A stretch of 64,000 nt of DNA from Onchidella celtica (Eukaryota; Mollusca; Gastropoda; Systellommatophora; Onchidiidae): NCBI GenBank assembly GCA_963931925.1, contig OZ007569.1, positions 21,855,162-21,919,161 of the forward strand. The letters are read 5' to 3'. Made by a program: the position numbers and the translations under genes. The stretch's first letter is position 1; every line of letters begins with the position of its first letter. The notes beneath the pieces are model-generated. The model saw only the letters and a list, made by a program, of their open reading frames with translations. It searched no databases and had not been told where the DNA came from. This document shows, piece after piece, positions 35,746-48,285 of this stretch.

Positions 35746-35947
35746 ATCATACCAAGCTCGGAACGTGACAGGCTGTTGCTGCCGTCAAAATGTACACCCA
35801 CGAAACAGTGGCAGAAGTTGACTGCTTCTGACTGGGCTCATTGTGATAGGCTCTTCCCCAAGTTACAAGGAAAATATAGGCAATTATGGTGTGCACGTCT
35901 TGTCTGCCAGCAGCTGACTGTGCCGTTCCGGGCTTAATATGATAACT
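35746..35947. mobile_element. MITE D, single copy, INSM intron 2
   Basis: About 200 bp with CATACCAAGCTCGGAACGTG at the left and TTCCGGGCTTAATATGATAA at the right, inverted. Carries TTCTGACTGGGCTC and GTCTTGTCTGCCAGCAGCTG inside. Confidence 0.75.
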
Positions 35948-36324
35948 CCCTAACAAGGACAAACAGACAGAAAAACACATCAGTAGCTGTTGCAGGTTTT
36001 TTTTACCCCATTATCTCTCCTCTTCCATTACTAGCAGTCTCACTGATAGTTCGCGTTTGCAAAGAAAATATCTAAGCCAGCCACCCTTCCCGCTAGCTGT
36101 GTTATTTTAACAACAAGGAATGCTACGGATTAGAAGAAATGAAATAGAATAAGATTAGAAACAAAGTTCAAGAACAGAGGGCCAACAGCCGTATACTGTA
36201 GCTCTCGAGTAACAAAGCACTCTTCACGCTAGCTGTGTGATTGTTATTTGAGGTCATCAACAGTTTGATACTTGGGCATCCTCGTTTCGGCACCCGAACC
36301 TTTTGTTGTAATAAACACATATTC

Positions 36325-36485
36325 CCAACACTCTTTTCATGTCTATACAAAACATGTTCGAGAATTTTACCGATGTAATCAAGTTTGTGAGGAACTATTA
36401 CGGCCAAAAGGACAGTGAAAGGGGCAGTGTCGCAGTCATCGTGCCAAATGTGCCTTTAAAACCCACACTCAAATTCAGACTCACT
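36325..36485 (+). repeat. Dispersed repeat B, copy 5, in INSM intron 2
   Basis: Diverged forward copy: TCTATACAAAACATGTTCGA, GAATTTTACCGATGT, ATCGTGCCAAATGTGC and AAAACCCACACTCAAA. Confidence 0.6.
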
Positions 36486-37340
36486 TCCCCATCTCTCCCC
36501 GGAAAGGCCGCTGTGCTTATATGCGGGGAAGGTATTTTGCTAAAACTCATAATTTGTGCATCTATGTCTCGTTGAACTACTTTTTCTCAAAGTGACCACA
36601 CAGCATTGCATCATGGTCTACCATCTCAACAACGGCTAATGTAAATGAACTGTACCAGTAGCACACTCGACAGCAATAAAAGCTTTTATCGGTGCTATAA
36701 CTGACTTGCATCTTTTCTGTAAAGTTCTTCGTTAATTAATCCTGCTTAGAAAGTTTACTTTTTGCACAAAAACTTTACGCTGAGAGCTGGAGTGGGGGGG
36801 GGGGGGGGCAAATTATTCATTCATTATAAATACGGCATTGCAATTTTTTACAAGCAAGAGAGGATGTTTGCAGCGCAGCGGGAAAAGGTGGTAAATTTTA
36901 AAGTTTATGAAAACATCAATGCACCATCAAAAATCTATGATCGCAGTGTATGAACATAAAACTTGACTTTTTATGGAACGCCACTAGTGTACATTGATGA
37001 CACGTGCAAGTTTGCATGCAGAATTTCCATAAGGGCGGCTAAAAAAACAAGTAATGAATTTCAATGAATTTTGACGTCGCAATAAATCGGGTTCGTGACA
37101 ATGTATCGGGAAGATAAAACATTTTAATGATCTGCTCGCTACAGGTGTGGTTTACCTGGCAAACCTTTGCTAACGATTGGTGTACAAAATTTCTGATGCA
37201 GATCAAAGTAAAAGGACTTTTGACACGCCACTGTTTTCCCATGATGGAGATTAACTATCAGCAAAAATGCCTATTTTGACAAAGATATGATTTCATTATT
37301 TTAATGAAATATTGTCCTTTGACCACACCTACTTTTGGGT

Positions 37341-37482
<142 letters not shown>

Positions 37483-37700
37483 GTCTGCCCATCCATCCTT
37501 TCGTGCATCTGCCCGCCCGCCCACCCGTCTATCTGTTTGTCTGACTTTCTGTCTCAGTCTGTCCCTTTGTCTGCCTGTCTTTCTACCCCTCTTCTGGATT
37601 AATATTTTCTCTGCTTCCTTGCCTGCCTATTTCTCCGCAGGCACGGCCATCTGTCTCTCATGTCGGTCGACTCATCACAACGATATTTAGACAGACTTAC

Positions 37701-37867
37701 CTGTGCTGAGCTAACTGGAAAGCATCCTCGTAGAATTCCTTGCACAACTGACAGATGTAGTCACCCAGCTTGTTCTCAATCTTCTCCAGTTCAGCGCGGG
37801 CCTCTGGTGTCACCTCCACAAAGTTGAAGCTGGGTTCAATGTCTCCGTAGACGACCTTGCCTTCCTC
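37701..37867 (-). CDS. INSM1-like (nerfin-1/egl-46 family): INSM-like gene, coding exon 2 (first half of zinc finger 1)
   Basis: A 167-nt internal exon too short for simple open-frame listing, found by joining flanks. The acceptor is TTATACAG|GAGGAA and the donor CACAG|GTAAGT, both canonical. It encodes residues 438-492 plus two bases of codon 493. It reads EEGKVVYGDIEPSFNF, then an acidic/basic helix-like stretch (ARAELEKIENK), then GDYICQLCKEFYEDAFQLAQH. The last part matches the INSM1 segment FICQLCKEEYADPFALAQH, the atypical first finger. Cys476, Cys479 and His492 are here; the fourth ligand, Cys494, is in the next exon, so intron 2 splits the finger. Because 167 is not a multiple of 3, skipping this exon would shift the frame. 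Perfect inverted tetranucleotide tracts lie in the introns on both sides. Confidence 0.92.
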
Positions 37868-38286
37868 CTGTATAACATTAAAGAAACAGTATAATTATGC
37901 ATCAATCCTGTGACTCTTAAAGTGTGCGTCTCGATGTACCCAGTAACTATTTGCTGATCACAAAACACATTTATTGTTACGAAGTGACATAAGCCGCTTA
38001 CTGTACTGATTGCCAGCAGAGAGGAGTAGATGAGAAGTTAAACCAGATGACCAATGTTGCTAGGGACGCGTAGTCTAATTACAAAAGCCAAATAAATACG
38101 GACATCTAGATGAAACGTCGGTGTTCAAACTACGAGCAGAGCACCGCAGTAAGAAATCAACCGGACCTTATTTTTTCTCGTTTTGCCCGACCTCAAGAAG
38201 AGGGTGTTCAGGCATACTCATTAAATTCAAAACAGTTCAGTCGTTCCGGCGTGCCTGAGTGCTCTGCTCTACTCGCCGAGTGAGTC

Positions 38287-38440
38287 AATCAGTCAGTCAC
38301 TCACTCACTCACTCACTCACTCACTCACTCACTCTCTCCTTCACTCTCTCACTCACTCACTCATACACACACACTCACTCACTCATTCATTCACTCACTC
38401 ACTCACTCACTCACTCTCTCATTCACTCACTCACTCACAG
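38287..38440. repeat. (ACTC)n microsatellite, INSM intron 1
   Basis: ACTC with ATTC and TCTC variants. Confidence 0.92.
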
Positions 38441-38930
38441 CCGCACTCATTAACCCACAGTTAAAAGACACAGCTTTTATTCTCCACATCACCAGCGGAA
38501 TATGATATCATTCATAAATAATAACAATAGTGCAATGTACAAAATTCGATGCCATTTTGTTTACACCACTCGTGCAAAGATACGTTTCATTACCCTAATG
38601 TAGAGAAGACAGACATTTATGTATGTATCTGCCTGTATGCTCACATATCTATGTGATGACACTCACCAATTGTCAGACTGGGAAATATTAATTAACCCAC
38701 AAAGGCTGAGCAAGCTATGTTTGCATAAATAAACAGGCCGTCCAAGATACCAATCGCTTACTGTTATTCTGTTTTTCTTCTTGGATTGTTTCTGGCTTCA
38801 CGAATATGCCTCATCAGTTCGCCATTTACTCATTCGAGTATATGCGAAAAATCATTCACTCATACTTCTCAGTCAATATTTACAAGTGAAAGATAAAAGG
38901 GGGAAATTTTTCAGTCACGGGGAAATAGCC

Positions 38931-39146
38931 TAAGGGGTGAAACAGACCAAAGGTTGGTGTAGGCGCCGGACTGGTGGCTCGCCGCCCGTAAATTTTGCTT
39001 CACGCTAACTCAACAGACACGGCCCACTCTGCGACCCAGCGCGACGCCGCGGGCAGTGATTACTGCGTTAGTGTGGAGCAAAAAATGAATGGGTGGCGAG
39101 TCACCAGTCCTGCGCTTACAACAACCTCGGTCTGTTTAACCCCTTA
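38931..39146. mobile_element. Foldback element, 216 bp, INSM intron 1
   Basis: Nearly the whole element is an inverted repeat: TAAGGGGTGAAACAGACC at the left and GGTCTGTTTAACCCCTTA at the right, continuing through GGACTGGTGGCTCGCC and its partner. GC-rich arms. A TA target is possible. Confidence 0.75.
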
Positions 39147-39723
39147 GCATGACGCAGATTGAGAATGCAAACGGGGACGACAAAATAGTGGTGAGCTAGT
39201 TGTTAGCAAAGATACTACAAACGATGAAATGAGACACTGTCTTCTTCGCACCATTAAAAACACCGTACACACAATATGCGCCCTGATCGGGGGCGGGCCC
39301 ATGTCGCATAGTATGAAAAGAATACTTGATATAATGGTAAATTTATGATGCAAAATTGTGACAGTGCTACTGCCACTAAAAAAAAAAAAGCCAGAGCTTT
39401 CCCACAGCGATTGAGGTCATAATTCCGCAATAGGTGACGTCAATCAAGCCCTATAGCGATAGCTGAACAGTGAACAAAATTCAATATTTTCCCTATTTGG
39501 CTTTGTAAAATACGGCACTTTTCATGACTTCCGTGCTTTTGCCGCTCGGTGGCGGTGCGAAACCTGTGCACGCTAAAAGTACTTGCTGTCTTATCTTGTC
39601 AGTTCTAGTATCTTTGGTATTAGACCAAGGCTCGAACTAGCAGATTTTGACATGCCGTCTAGTTGGATGGTGACGCCATTACATTGAATTGTCTCGTACA
39701 CTTGATTTATATCCGCCGAAGGC

Positions 39724-40056
39724 ACCTATGCCTGCGGATCCATGAAAGAATTATTTTCTGACGTGGACCCGCGACGCATCCTGTCCTTTCTGAGAAAGGC
39801 TAAGATCTACAACTTGATTTGATAACTTTTATACTCGTTTACAAAACTTTTCTCAGATCTATACAAAACAGTATTTTAGAATTTTACCAATGTGTTAAAA
39901 TTAGTTGAACGTATTTAATTCTATGTTCAACTTGACAGCTCTGAATACGAAACATAAATAAAGAAAATGTACCCAAATAGACCGTGGAGGGCGCAAAGTG
40001 GCCGTTATCGTGCCGACACGCCTTAAAATCCAAACTCAGATCAAACTCAAACTCAG
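39724..40056 (+). repeat. Dispersed repeat B, copy 6 (uninterrupted), in INSM intron 1
   Basis: The most complete uninterrupted copy, from GCGGATCCATGAAAGAATT to CGCCTTAAAATCCAAACTCA. Comparing it with copy 1 proves the LINE insertion there. Confidence 0.75.
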
Positions 40057-40188
40057 ATTTGCAACGAGATCTCGAGCTCCAGCCGACCAGTCGGATCTTT
40101 TTGACACCCAATATAGTGACAATTAGTCAATCGACATTTCTGTAGTTTGACATCCTGGGTTGAAAGGGAATGTGGACCTGTTTTAAAT

Positions 40189-40622
40189 TGTATAGGTAGA
40201 ATGCGCATATCCCTCATCTTAGCTGTCCAGACCCACGCTTCACCATGGCGATGGTGGCATTGATTTTGATTCGTTAGCTGATTTGCACTGTGAGCACTTA
40301 AGGTGTCTCGAACCAATCGGAGGCGAGCTCAAAATAGTTAACTGCAGTAAAAAATGGCACGTGTGTTCATGCACATGGGAGAAGTTCGGTCAATTCTTTC
40401 ACTTCCCTTCCCTTGTTTACGCGGATGGTAGGGAATCTGATCAGCTTGGATCCATCCTTTCCACCCCCGACATAACAACCAACTACAATGCAACCAGCAG
40501 TCATTTTAACCGCCCAGACATATCTCGAAGTTACACTCGTCAGCTGATCCACCCGCCATCTTGTTTGGCGGAAGAACAAAACAAAAACATTCTGTGACGT
40601 CATGCGCAATTCTACCTATACA
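40189..40622 (-). mobile_element. 434-bp element with a THAP zinc-finger fragment, INSM intron 1
   Basis: Inverted termini TGTATAGGTAGAATGCGCAT (left) and its near-complement ATGCGCAATTCTACCTATAC (right). Between them the minus strand, 40504-40385, encodes MTAGCIVVGCYVGGGKDG then SKLIRFPTI and VKELTE. The C-x4-C pair and RFPxI motif fit the first half of a THAP domain. The downstream Trp and C-x2-H are absent. Looks like a deletion derivative of a THAP-encoding DNA transposon (P or Kolobok type); neither an 8-bp nor a TTAA duplication was found, so the superfamily is open. Confidence 0.65.
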
Positions 40623-41040
40623 GAATGCTAATGAGAGGACACTTAGAACTGTTACACTGTGGATGTTACACTCGGTGCATGTCTTGCAACTTGGAAGTTG
40701 GACTGTGTGTGTTGTGTTGTTTTTTTATGTACTGTTGTCTACAGACGATGTTTGCTTTCTTGTTTGTCTTTTTTGTTGGTAGAAATGTGGAAACTGTTTA
40801 AACAGACAGGGTTTTCGACGGAGTTCAGGTACATAAAGGCGGAGGTAGAGTACAGATGGGGTAGAAATGGCCGCAGAGTTCGGGCAGGTGGAGGTAAGGG
40901 TAGAGTTCAGGCAGGTTGAAATGAAGAGTTAGCGGAGACAGAGACGAGAGTAGTGTTTAACCTGGTGATTAATGAAGAGAGAGAGAGCAGACAGACCAGA
41001 CAGACGGACAGACAGACAGACAGACAAACAAACAGACAGG

Positions 41041-41187
<147 letters not shown>

Positions 41188-42086
41188 ACAGATAGAATGT
41201 AATAAAACATAAGTCAAAATCTTGTAGACATCTGAAGCAGCTGTGAGAAGTAGCATTAAATAAGGCGGGAACTTATGCGTAAGCACGACAAGAGCAACGC
41301 GCCAACCCGTCTTCCCGTGTCGACACAGGCATATCACGTGAATTCTTCAAACAAGACCAAAAAAGGAGGAATCATTCACATCTAACTGCCATATAGGAAA
41401 CCTTCGCATTGGACTCCTCTGCCCCTCGCCTCAACCTTCACACTATCGAAATGCTAACCCTTGCAGGCTCTAAATCCACTGAATGACTCAATTTTCAGAC
41501 CCAGAAATATTGCTTTCTAACAGTTAGCCATAACATAGACGGCTACAAAATTTGTCATCCTTTGTCATCGTGATTTCTCTAGGAGCATGGTACAAGAATA
41601 ATAAAGAACGACATGACATTAAAACTGCAATTAAAAGGCGTGTCATGTAGATCTCAACATATCTTTTTGTTGTTTTCTTCCCTTTTATTTCTGCCCCTGG
41701 AACTAGAGGGTAACAAAAATAAATGTACCATCCCATTAAAATTTTTAAATAAAATTTTTAGTAAACATTCTGTTTCTAGTTCGAATCATTTGTGACATGG
41801 ATTCTAACTCAGAAAAAAATTCGCAGAAATAGTACGTAATAATCCCATTGCATTCATGACGTCAGGAAAGGGAAACAATGCGTTGGCACGCGAGTAATAA
41901 AGTCATCGGCCCGGAACAAACTGTGTGAGTTATGTTCCTTTCAAGCTGGGCAGAATTATTGCTGCAATGGTATATGTTACGTGATCATTTGCAGAGTGAA
42001 CTAAATAGTGCAGTTTGTCATAAATACCGTAACGAGGGGCAGCCAGCTGTTGGAAACAAAAACACGACCCCTCGATGAGCAGTGAA

Positions 42087-42226
42087 ACACTCTGAGAGCA
42101 AGCATGGGTTCTGAACACTCTGAGAGCAAGCATGGGTGCTGAACACTCTGAGAGCAAGCATGGGTGCTGAACACTCTGAGAGCAAGCATGGGTGCTGAAC
42201 ACTCTGAGAGCAAGCATGGGTTCTGA
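42087..42226. repeat. 28-bp tandem repeat, five units, INSM intron 1
   Basis: AACACTCTGAGAGCAAGCAT followed by GGGTGCTG, five near-identical copies. Little divergence suggests a young array. Confidence 0.92.
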
Positions 42227-42396
42227 CTCAGGCGGCTGATTTTATGAACTAACAGTACAATACTTAACAGGCAAGAAAACCTGTTTAGTTAGGAAGATGG
42301 CAGGACAGATTTTTAGTCATATAACTGACATGATAGAGAATGCCTTAGAATATTAATTAGTTTCACGCCTCACAATAAGGGGGGGAGGGGGGGGGG

Positions 42397-42606
42397 GTAT
42401 CGTACTAAACCCGGAAAGTCACAGCCAGATGCTGCCAGCAATACCCGAGAACACCCGAGAAATAATGGCAGAAGCTGACAGTGTCTGATCGGGCTTAGTA
42501 TGATAGGGTCTTCTCGGATTTGCTAAGAAAATGTAGGAAATTATGGTGTACAATCCTTGTCTGTCAGCAGCTATGAGTGCCCTTCTGGGCTTAGTGTGAT
42601 ACCCCC
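42397..42606. mobile_element. MITE D, single copy, INSM intron 1
   Basis: GGTATCGTACTAAACCCGGA at the left and TTCTGGGCTTAGTGTGATAC at the right form inverted ends of a 210-bp element next to a G-rich run. Confidence 0.75.
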
Positions 42607-42944
42607 TCTAAAGCTTAAAACTTAATAGTCACTGGTGTTCCGGTCGACGACGACTGACGTGCCAAATTCAGGACAATGCCCACATGGTGCTGAATCAAGT
42701 GCGTTTAGCCTCTGTTCTTTGTGAACTGCAGAGTTAAACAGGGCCTTACCCCTTAGTGAGTCTGAAAGAGGTTTGTATTTGGATTCTTGTATTTTGTATT
42801 TTGTAAACTTCTTTACTCCCATTTGTGAAAAAGGGCCATTTACAGCCCAATTACAACTGGAGCAGACATGTCGTCGCCACAGTGCAGCGCCGGTTTGAGC
42901 TTTTTTTTTTGCGGGGTGGGGGGGGGGTGAGAGGGGAGGGGAGG

Positions 42945-43237
42945 AAGTGATAGGGATGAATTTCATTAAATTTTGCCCGGTCAGCGGCCTGTTTGGCCTG
43001 ATCCTTTCGACTTCCAACTGCCAAGGTATCTTTAAAGTGCGGAAAGTGCACCTGGGTCCTCCGAGTTTTTCGTCCTTATCCGAGAAGACTAGGTGCTCGA
43101 TCCTACCTCCAATAGGATCAGGGACAGGAAAATATGAACAAAATCCCAAAATTCCAAGATGCCTGCACCGACCGGGCTTTGAACCCGGTACCATCGGCAT
43201 GAAGGGCGAGCACCTTGCCTCTAGACCACAGTGTTCC
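42945..43237 (-). mobile_element. tRNA-headed SINE, copy 4, truncated, in INSM intron 1
   Basis: Reverse copy with head and body intact to about 42945; the 3' tail is missing and a G-rich stretch with a run of ten G follows on the left. No target duplication seen. It overlaps an open frame on the minus strand that is not a gene. Confidence 0.82.
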
Positions 43238-43594
43238 CGTCTTGCTAGTTGATTCAACGCAAGCTCAAGTCTAAGTCAAGGCTGTTACAAAACACTTTTG
43301 CGTCTGCGCACTTTTAGCCCAAAACACTTAACGAGCGAGACAACTCGTTCCAGCGGACAGATCACAGTGCAAATTTTTCGCCATATAATTGGCATGTCAT
43401 CATGCAAAAAGCTCTGAACATTAATTAATTTCACGCCACACACAAAAAGAACCATATAGAAAGAAAGCACGCACTTACTTTCTGAGGGAAGTGAAAGTTT
43501 GGCCCCATTGCCCAGCGTACAAACATTAATCGATTGCTTTAATACACATAAAAGTTTGGGCGAACTTTTTTTTTTTTTTATTTCAATAAATTAA

Positions 43595-43862
43595 CTTATT
43601 TGTGATGATAATTATAAAAATCGTATCCTAACAAAACAGTGAAATTGTTCACGCAAAAATGCCATGTAAATTTTTCAAACATCAAAGCTTTATCATAAAC
43701 ATTCAACATTCTAATGGCCCTCCGCTTGCCTTGCATAAGGGGGGTCGGGTCGGTTGAGGTCAAGAGTGTTGAAGAGCATCGGGAAAAGAGGGAAGGGCGG
43801 GGGGGGGGGGGGTTCCAAGACGCCAAAATTGAGCTTAAGTACGTTTACGGTGCACCCCCCCC
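43595..43862 (-). repeat. Dispersed repeat N, copy 2, INSM intron 1
   Basis: Reverse of copy 1, including the poly-C (here G14, 43799-43812) and TATGATAAAGCTTTGATG (minus). Confidence 0.6.
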
Positions 43863-44149
43863 CTTCCCCTCCCACAGCGTGTGGACGTTTGTACCAGTGA
43901 AAAGATGACAGTACAGCTTTTCTGTCATGTCACGTACTGAGCATTTCGTTTCCCTCTTCACGCTAAAACGCAAAACTTACTGTCATCGTCACAGGCGGTG
44001 TCCCAACACAATAATGATGACGTGTCAAATTCAGGACAATGGACTGACTGTGGAAGGGGTTTTCATGTTAGTGCATAAACTATTGTGTATCGCGACATCA
44101 TTGCTGCTGCAAAACATCCACTGGTTGTGATGCAAAGTTTAGGGGGCTT

Positions 44150-44292
44150 TAGCGAACTGAGTTTTGCCTCGGTTTTAGTGTAAGATGTAGATTATGAAGT
44201 GAAACTGGACCTCGCGCTAGTTCATGCAAAGGAAGTTCATGTCTGATCTGAGTCAAAGCCAGTCCAAACCAAACTTGACTTAGTATGCTATG
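44150..44292 (-). repeat. Dispersed repeat G, copy 3, INSM intron 1
   Basis: Reverse copy: CTCGGTTTTAGTGTAAGATG and GAAACTGGACCTCGCGCTAG. It supplies the near-empty site for the TTAA insertion at 49607. Confidence 0.6.
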
Positions 44293-44399
44293 TCTCTAAA
44301 GATAGGGGGAAAGAAATCTAATGCGTGACTGAACAAATACAAGTCACTTTACATTCAACCCTGTCATTTTCTGCTACAGATTACGTTAGTTAAAGCTTC

Positions 44400-44518
44400 T
44401 AAAGCTGGGTTTCTTACACATAGAAATGCTTTTTCTTTCTTTGTTTTTTATTTAAAGGTTGTTGTATTTTTTAGTTTCCGTTGTCGTTTCCGTTTTTGTT
44501 CACATGAAAACCCAGCTA
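44400..44518. mobile_element. MITE F, copy 5, at the 5' end of INSM intron 1
   Basis: Shortened copy: TAAAGCTGGGTTTCTTACAC at the left and CACATGAAAACCCAGCTA at the right, about 65 bp inside the exon 1 donor. Confidence 0.7.
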
Positions 44519-44582
44519 CTATCATTCCAGCGTAAGTTATCGATATTGGTGATAAAACAAACAAACAAAAATTCAGACTTAC

Positions 44583-45893
44583 CGGATGGAAATCAGCGGC
44601 ATCTTTTATGATGGTGCCTGATACCGGTGAGGTGGTATCGATGTCAAAGTTGAGCCTCCTCACTGCCTTCAGCTTCTTGCCATTTGGTGCCGATGAGTGC
44701 GACTTCTTGGCGGGCGCCACGGTAGTTTTGGCTTTCTGGGATACTGATGTAGCAATCTTGGAGGTAGGCGTGGTGGCGTTAGCAGAGATTGCATCGCCTT
44801 TCTTCAGTACAGGCGCAGATTTGGACAAGTCGTGAGGGACCCAGTGTTCACTGTCGTCCTCGCTATCTTCAGGCATGAGACGTTTTCTACTGGGACTTGG
44901 TTGAGGAGATGGCGTCTTCAGTGGTGTGGTGGGGCCTGTGGTGAAGGCCATCTCCGCTGCCGTGGTGGCAGCTGGTGGTGAGGATAAGGATGAGGATAGC
45001 GATGATGGGAAGGTGGTGTGAGTGAGTGCCGCTGTAGGGACTGCTATGCATTGACCACGGGATAGTAACTCAGCTTGAAGTGCCAGATTTGAGATCTCTG
45101 CTTTCACTGCCCCAGGGTAGAGAGCGTTCATGCGTGCGTCGTGCCCTGTTAGGGCCAGGGGTAAGGGAGTGGTGTAAGGGGCGGAATGGGAGGGGGACAA
45201 TGGGGGCAGGGCAGCACACAGAGATCGGTCAGTTTTCTCGCTGAGGCAAAATTTGTTGAAGGAGTTGAAGTACAGCACGGCGGCTGCTGCTGCGGGTGGA
45301 CATACAGCCTGTCCTGAAGACGGTGGACAGTGGTACACATGAAATGGCTGTTCGTGTTTGGTGTGGTGGTTTTCCTGCTGCAAATAGCTTGGTACGGAAG
45401 ACAGTACATTTTTCTTCCTGCTAGGCATACTCAGATCTATGGGACCGTCACAGGTCTCCATCATGTGATCTGTTGGTGCGAAATCGATGCTGCTGCTGCT
45501 GTTGTTGTTGTTGTTGATGATGTTGCTTGTTGGTATTGTTACATACGAACTGTCATAAAAACTGTTGATATTGTTTACTTTGTTAATACGCTTAAAATTA
45601 TTGTTATCACGGTCACTGCCTATGTTTTCTTTCTCTCTAGCGAAGCCAATCTGAGCGCTGTTGGGGCTGGCCGCATAGCCGGAGTCTGGGGAGTTGTAGC
45701 CGCTGTAGTCGCTGATGCCCTCACCATCTCTGATGATGACCTGCTTGTCTGTGTCGATGATAGTGGTGGTGCTGCCGCTGCTGCCGGTGAAGCGACCGCT
45801 CACCCCGACGTCCTGGCCCTCGTAAAGACGATCACGATACGACTGAGTGGTGACGCATGGCTTGTGACGTTTCACCAAGAAATGTCGTGGCAT
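44583..45893 (-). CDS. INSM1-like (nerfin-1/egl-46 family): INSM/Nerfin-type zinc-finger repressor, coding exon 1
   Basis: First coding exon, 437 complete codons, of a nuclear transcription factor of the insulinoma-associated family, which in other animals represses transcription during neuronal and neuroendocrine differentiation. It opens with MPRHFLVKRHKP, matching the SNAG motif of human INSM1 (MPRGFLVKRSKK), known to recruit LSD1/CoREST; this fixes the start codon. Residues 151-155 (PIDLS) and 353-357 (PHDLS) fit the CtBP-binding consensus PxDLS. SRKRLMPEDSEDD near residue 335 looks like a nuclear localisation signal beside an acidic patch. Residues 406-431 (KKLKAVRRLNF followed by TTSPVSG) match the conserved block before the INSM1 fingers (KAIRKLHF, TTSPVLG). 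Low-complexity Asn and Ser runs lie near residues 125-136. The exon ends after codon HP in phase 0 at the donor CCG|GTAAGT. Vertebrate INSM1 is intronless; this gene is not. Open frames on the plus strand here are shadows. Confidence 0.93.
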
Positions 45894-46689
45894 TATGACG
45901 TAATAACCAAACAGGCTGTGACGAGATAGCCCACGTTTGTTCAGCTTTTACAAACCATATTCTTCAAAAATACTAATAAGTAAAATGTCTTATCAGTCAC
46001 AAATGTACAAAGAACATATCAAATTAACAGATTCTAAATTTCAAGTCAAGTCCAAAGAATATATCAAATTAAATCGAGTCCATGGACCATGTCAAACGAA
46101 CAGATTTCGAAATTCAACGTCAAACTACCAATGCGTGGATCCAATTTCCTTGATGTTACATACAAATAATTTCAGACAGAAATAATGACTCAATATCTGG
46201 TCTCTCGGCCTGGTAACAACTTGACATCAAAATGAGTAATATCAGAATAACTTAGTAAAAAGCTTCTTTTACTGCCTGTACTTGACTGTCCGCGCAGCTT
46301 TATATGTTAATGCAAGTAGTGGCTGCTTTGTCAAGTTCGCCTTTGTAGTCACATTAGAGTGAGAACGTTACAGCATTGTTATATACATGAAATAGGGCGC
46401 CAGGGCCATTTGTGGTTGTTATTGTATGTGTGATGTTTCCTTGGTTTCTTTTTTTCAGCTCCGCTGCACAGTTTGATCTATGCTATATTACTGAATAATC
46501 GATAGATAGAAACTAATGGAATATTGCACGGGTGAAGTGATGGTTTCCCATAAAGGCACTTTTCATATTTTTTCTTTTTTACCACAGTCACAGCTGGTGA
46601 CAAGTTGTATAATTATAAACGTACACGATAGAAATAATATTGCACGAAGGTATCTCTGGTAGACAAGAAAACAAATAATAGTAATGTTG

Positions 46690-46722
<33 letters not shown>

Positions 46723-48285
46723 GTATTTATTGCACTTTTGTTTAACGCACTCTCGACTGCGCTTGTATGGAGTTCCGTCTGGGTAACTTCTTAGCCCAAA
46801 ACGGACATCGACACACAGTGGCAGGTTCGAGGTTTCAATAAGGCAGCGGGAATGACTAAGGAGGGGCACTTGACTAGCACAAGGCACCTTCGTTTTGCAT
46901 CAATGAAATAAGGTCCAACTGGTCTTCCGTAATCATGAAAATAACTTGTTAAAACAAACTGTTAAACGTCCGTGAAATAACACAAAGAATGACGTTTTTT
47001 GGGGGGTGTCTGTGGAAGTCCAAAATAACCATGTACAAAAAATGGGGACTATATTACACTTACAGTTAGAAAAACTCAAATAAATTGTCAGTAAAATTCA
47101 GGATTGGTGGAAAAAGAAACATTGCCGATGGAAGAATGATATTCTGAACAACAAAAGGGGGAAAAAGGCACGCCAGAATACAATATGAATAAGGCACACA
47201 CAAAAGACATGAAAGGTTTATGCTACAAGAATATTGCACTGAAATTGGCCGTATAGATTTGATAATCCACTGATCATGCGATAAAACGGAACAAAACTCA
47301 ATAATATATTACAGATTTGTACAGATTTCTGTCACATAACAAAAGACAGATTTTGTCGTGAAATTAGGTTATAGTTTAATAACAAATGACTAGATTGACT
47401 CAAATTGATTTTGCTGCACCTGCGAGCGATAGATGTGTTTCCATTCAATTCTACTTTATTCAGTATCCGATGTTATTACTGGCTGGTTGGGACGGATAAA
47501 CTCTCATGTGGACTCAGCGTTAAAAAAGAAACTTTTTTAAAAACTAATTTTTTACATGCCCAGGTACGATATAGTGTGCAGACTGACACCGATTTTTTTA
47601 CATTGCCAAATTGCGTGTTGTATGGGAGATTGGGAAACTGCGCTTAGTTAAGATCAAGTTCATCTGTTTAAATGACACAAGCATTTCTCACACAAAAGAA
47701 TTCTTTTTAAAAAAATATTTCAGATATTTAATTTTGTCCGTGCTTTTCGGTGATTGGAAAGTCCCACAGAAGTGAGGGTCAAAACGATAATTATATAATC
47801 AGAACAGTATGATTCTTATTCACAAAATGGCAAGAGTTTCCAGGTTGGTAATCAACAGTGAATAGTCCGATCGCACTAATTCAAATACGAAAAACGATAT
47901 ATCACAGATCCTGTGTTTTTTTTTTTTTTTTGGCTGTGATGAATTGGTCACATATGAATAACGTTCGGGCTTACCCGTCGGGAAACAGTTTATCCAACAC
48001 CCCTTGTTCTGTTAACTAATGTTTTGAACATAGTAGTCAGAGTGGCGATGATGATGTTCCAATGGTGATCCAGTCGACAGCAGCAGCAGCAGATGTGTGA
48101 CTAATTACAACAACAACAACAGCAGCAAATGTGGTCGTTTCAGTCGGCCGTGGTGAATAATTAAAGTACAACTCCTATGGTACGTGAGCACTATCGCACG
48201 CCGCCTTGTGTGAGTATTTCGATGTGTACAGACATGATGTGGTGACCTTCCTTAGTTCCTCACCGAAGTCATCGCTACTTTTATC
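45894..48285 (-). other. Predicted 5' untranslated region of the INSM-like gene
   Basis: About 2.4 kb between the proposed start site and the SNAG start codon, with no other gene seen. It is AT-rich, contains (TAA)n at about 46692-46721 and CAG/CAA triplet runs at about 48077-48130. A 2.4-kb unspliced leader would be long, so a 5' UTR intron is possible. The start codon context is GTCATAATGCC. Confidence 0.35.
46692..46721. repeat. (TAA)n microsatellite
   Basis: Ten TAA units within the predicted 5' UTR. Confidence 0.9.

Noticed and set aside
42622-43257. 211-residue minus-strand open frame
   Set aside because: Runs through a SINE copy and a C-rich tract; no protein domain.
45330-45929. 199-residue plus-strand open frame
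   Set aside because: Antisense shadow of INSM exon 1; no domain.
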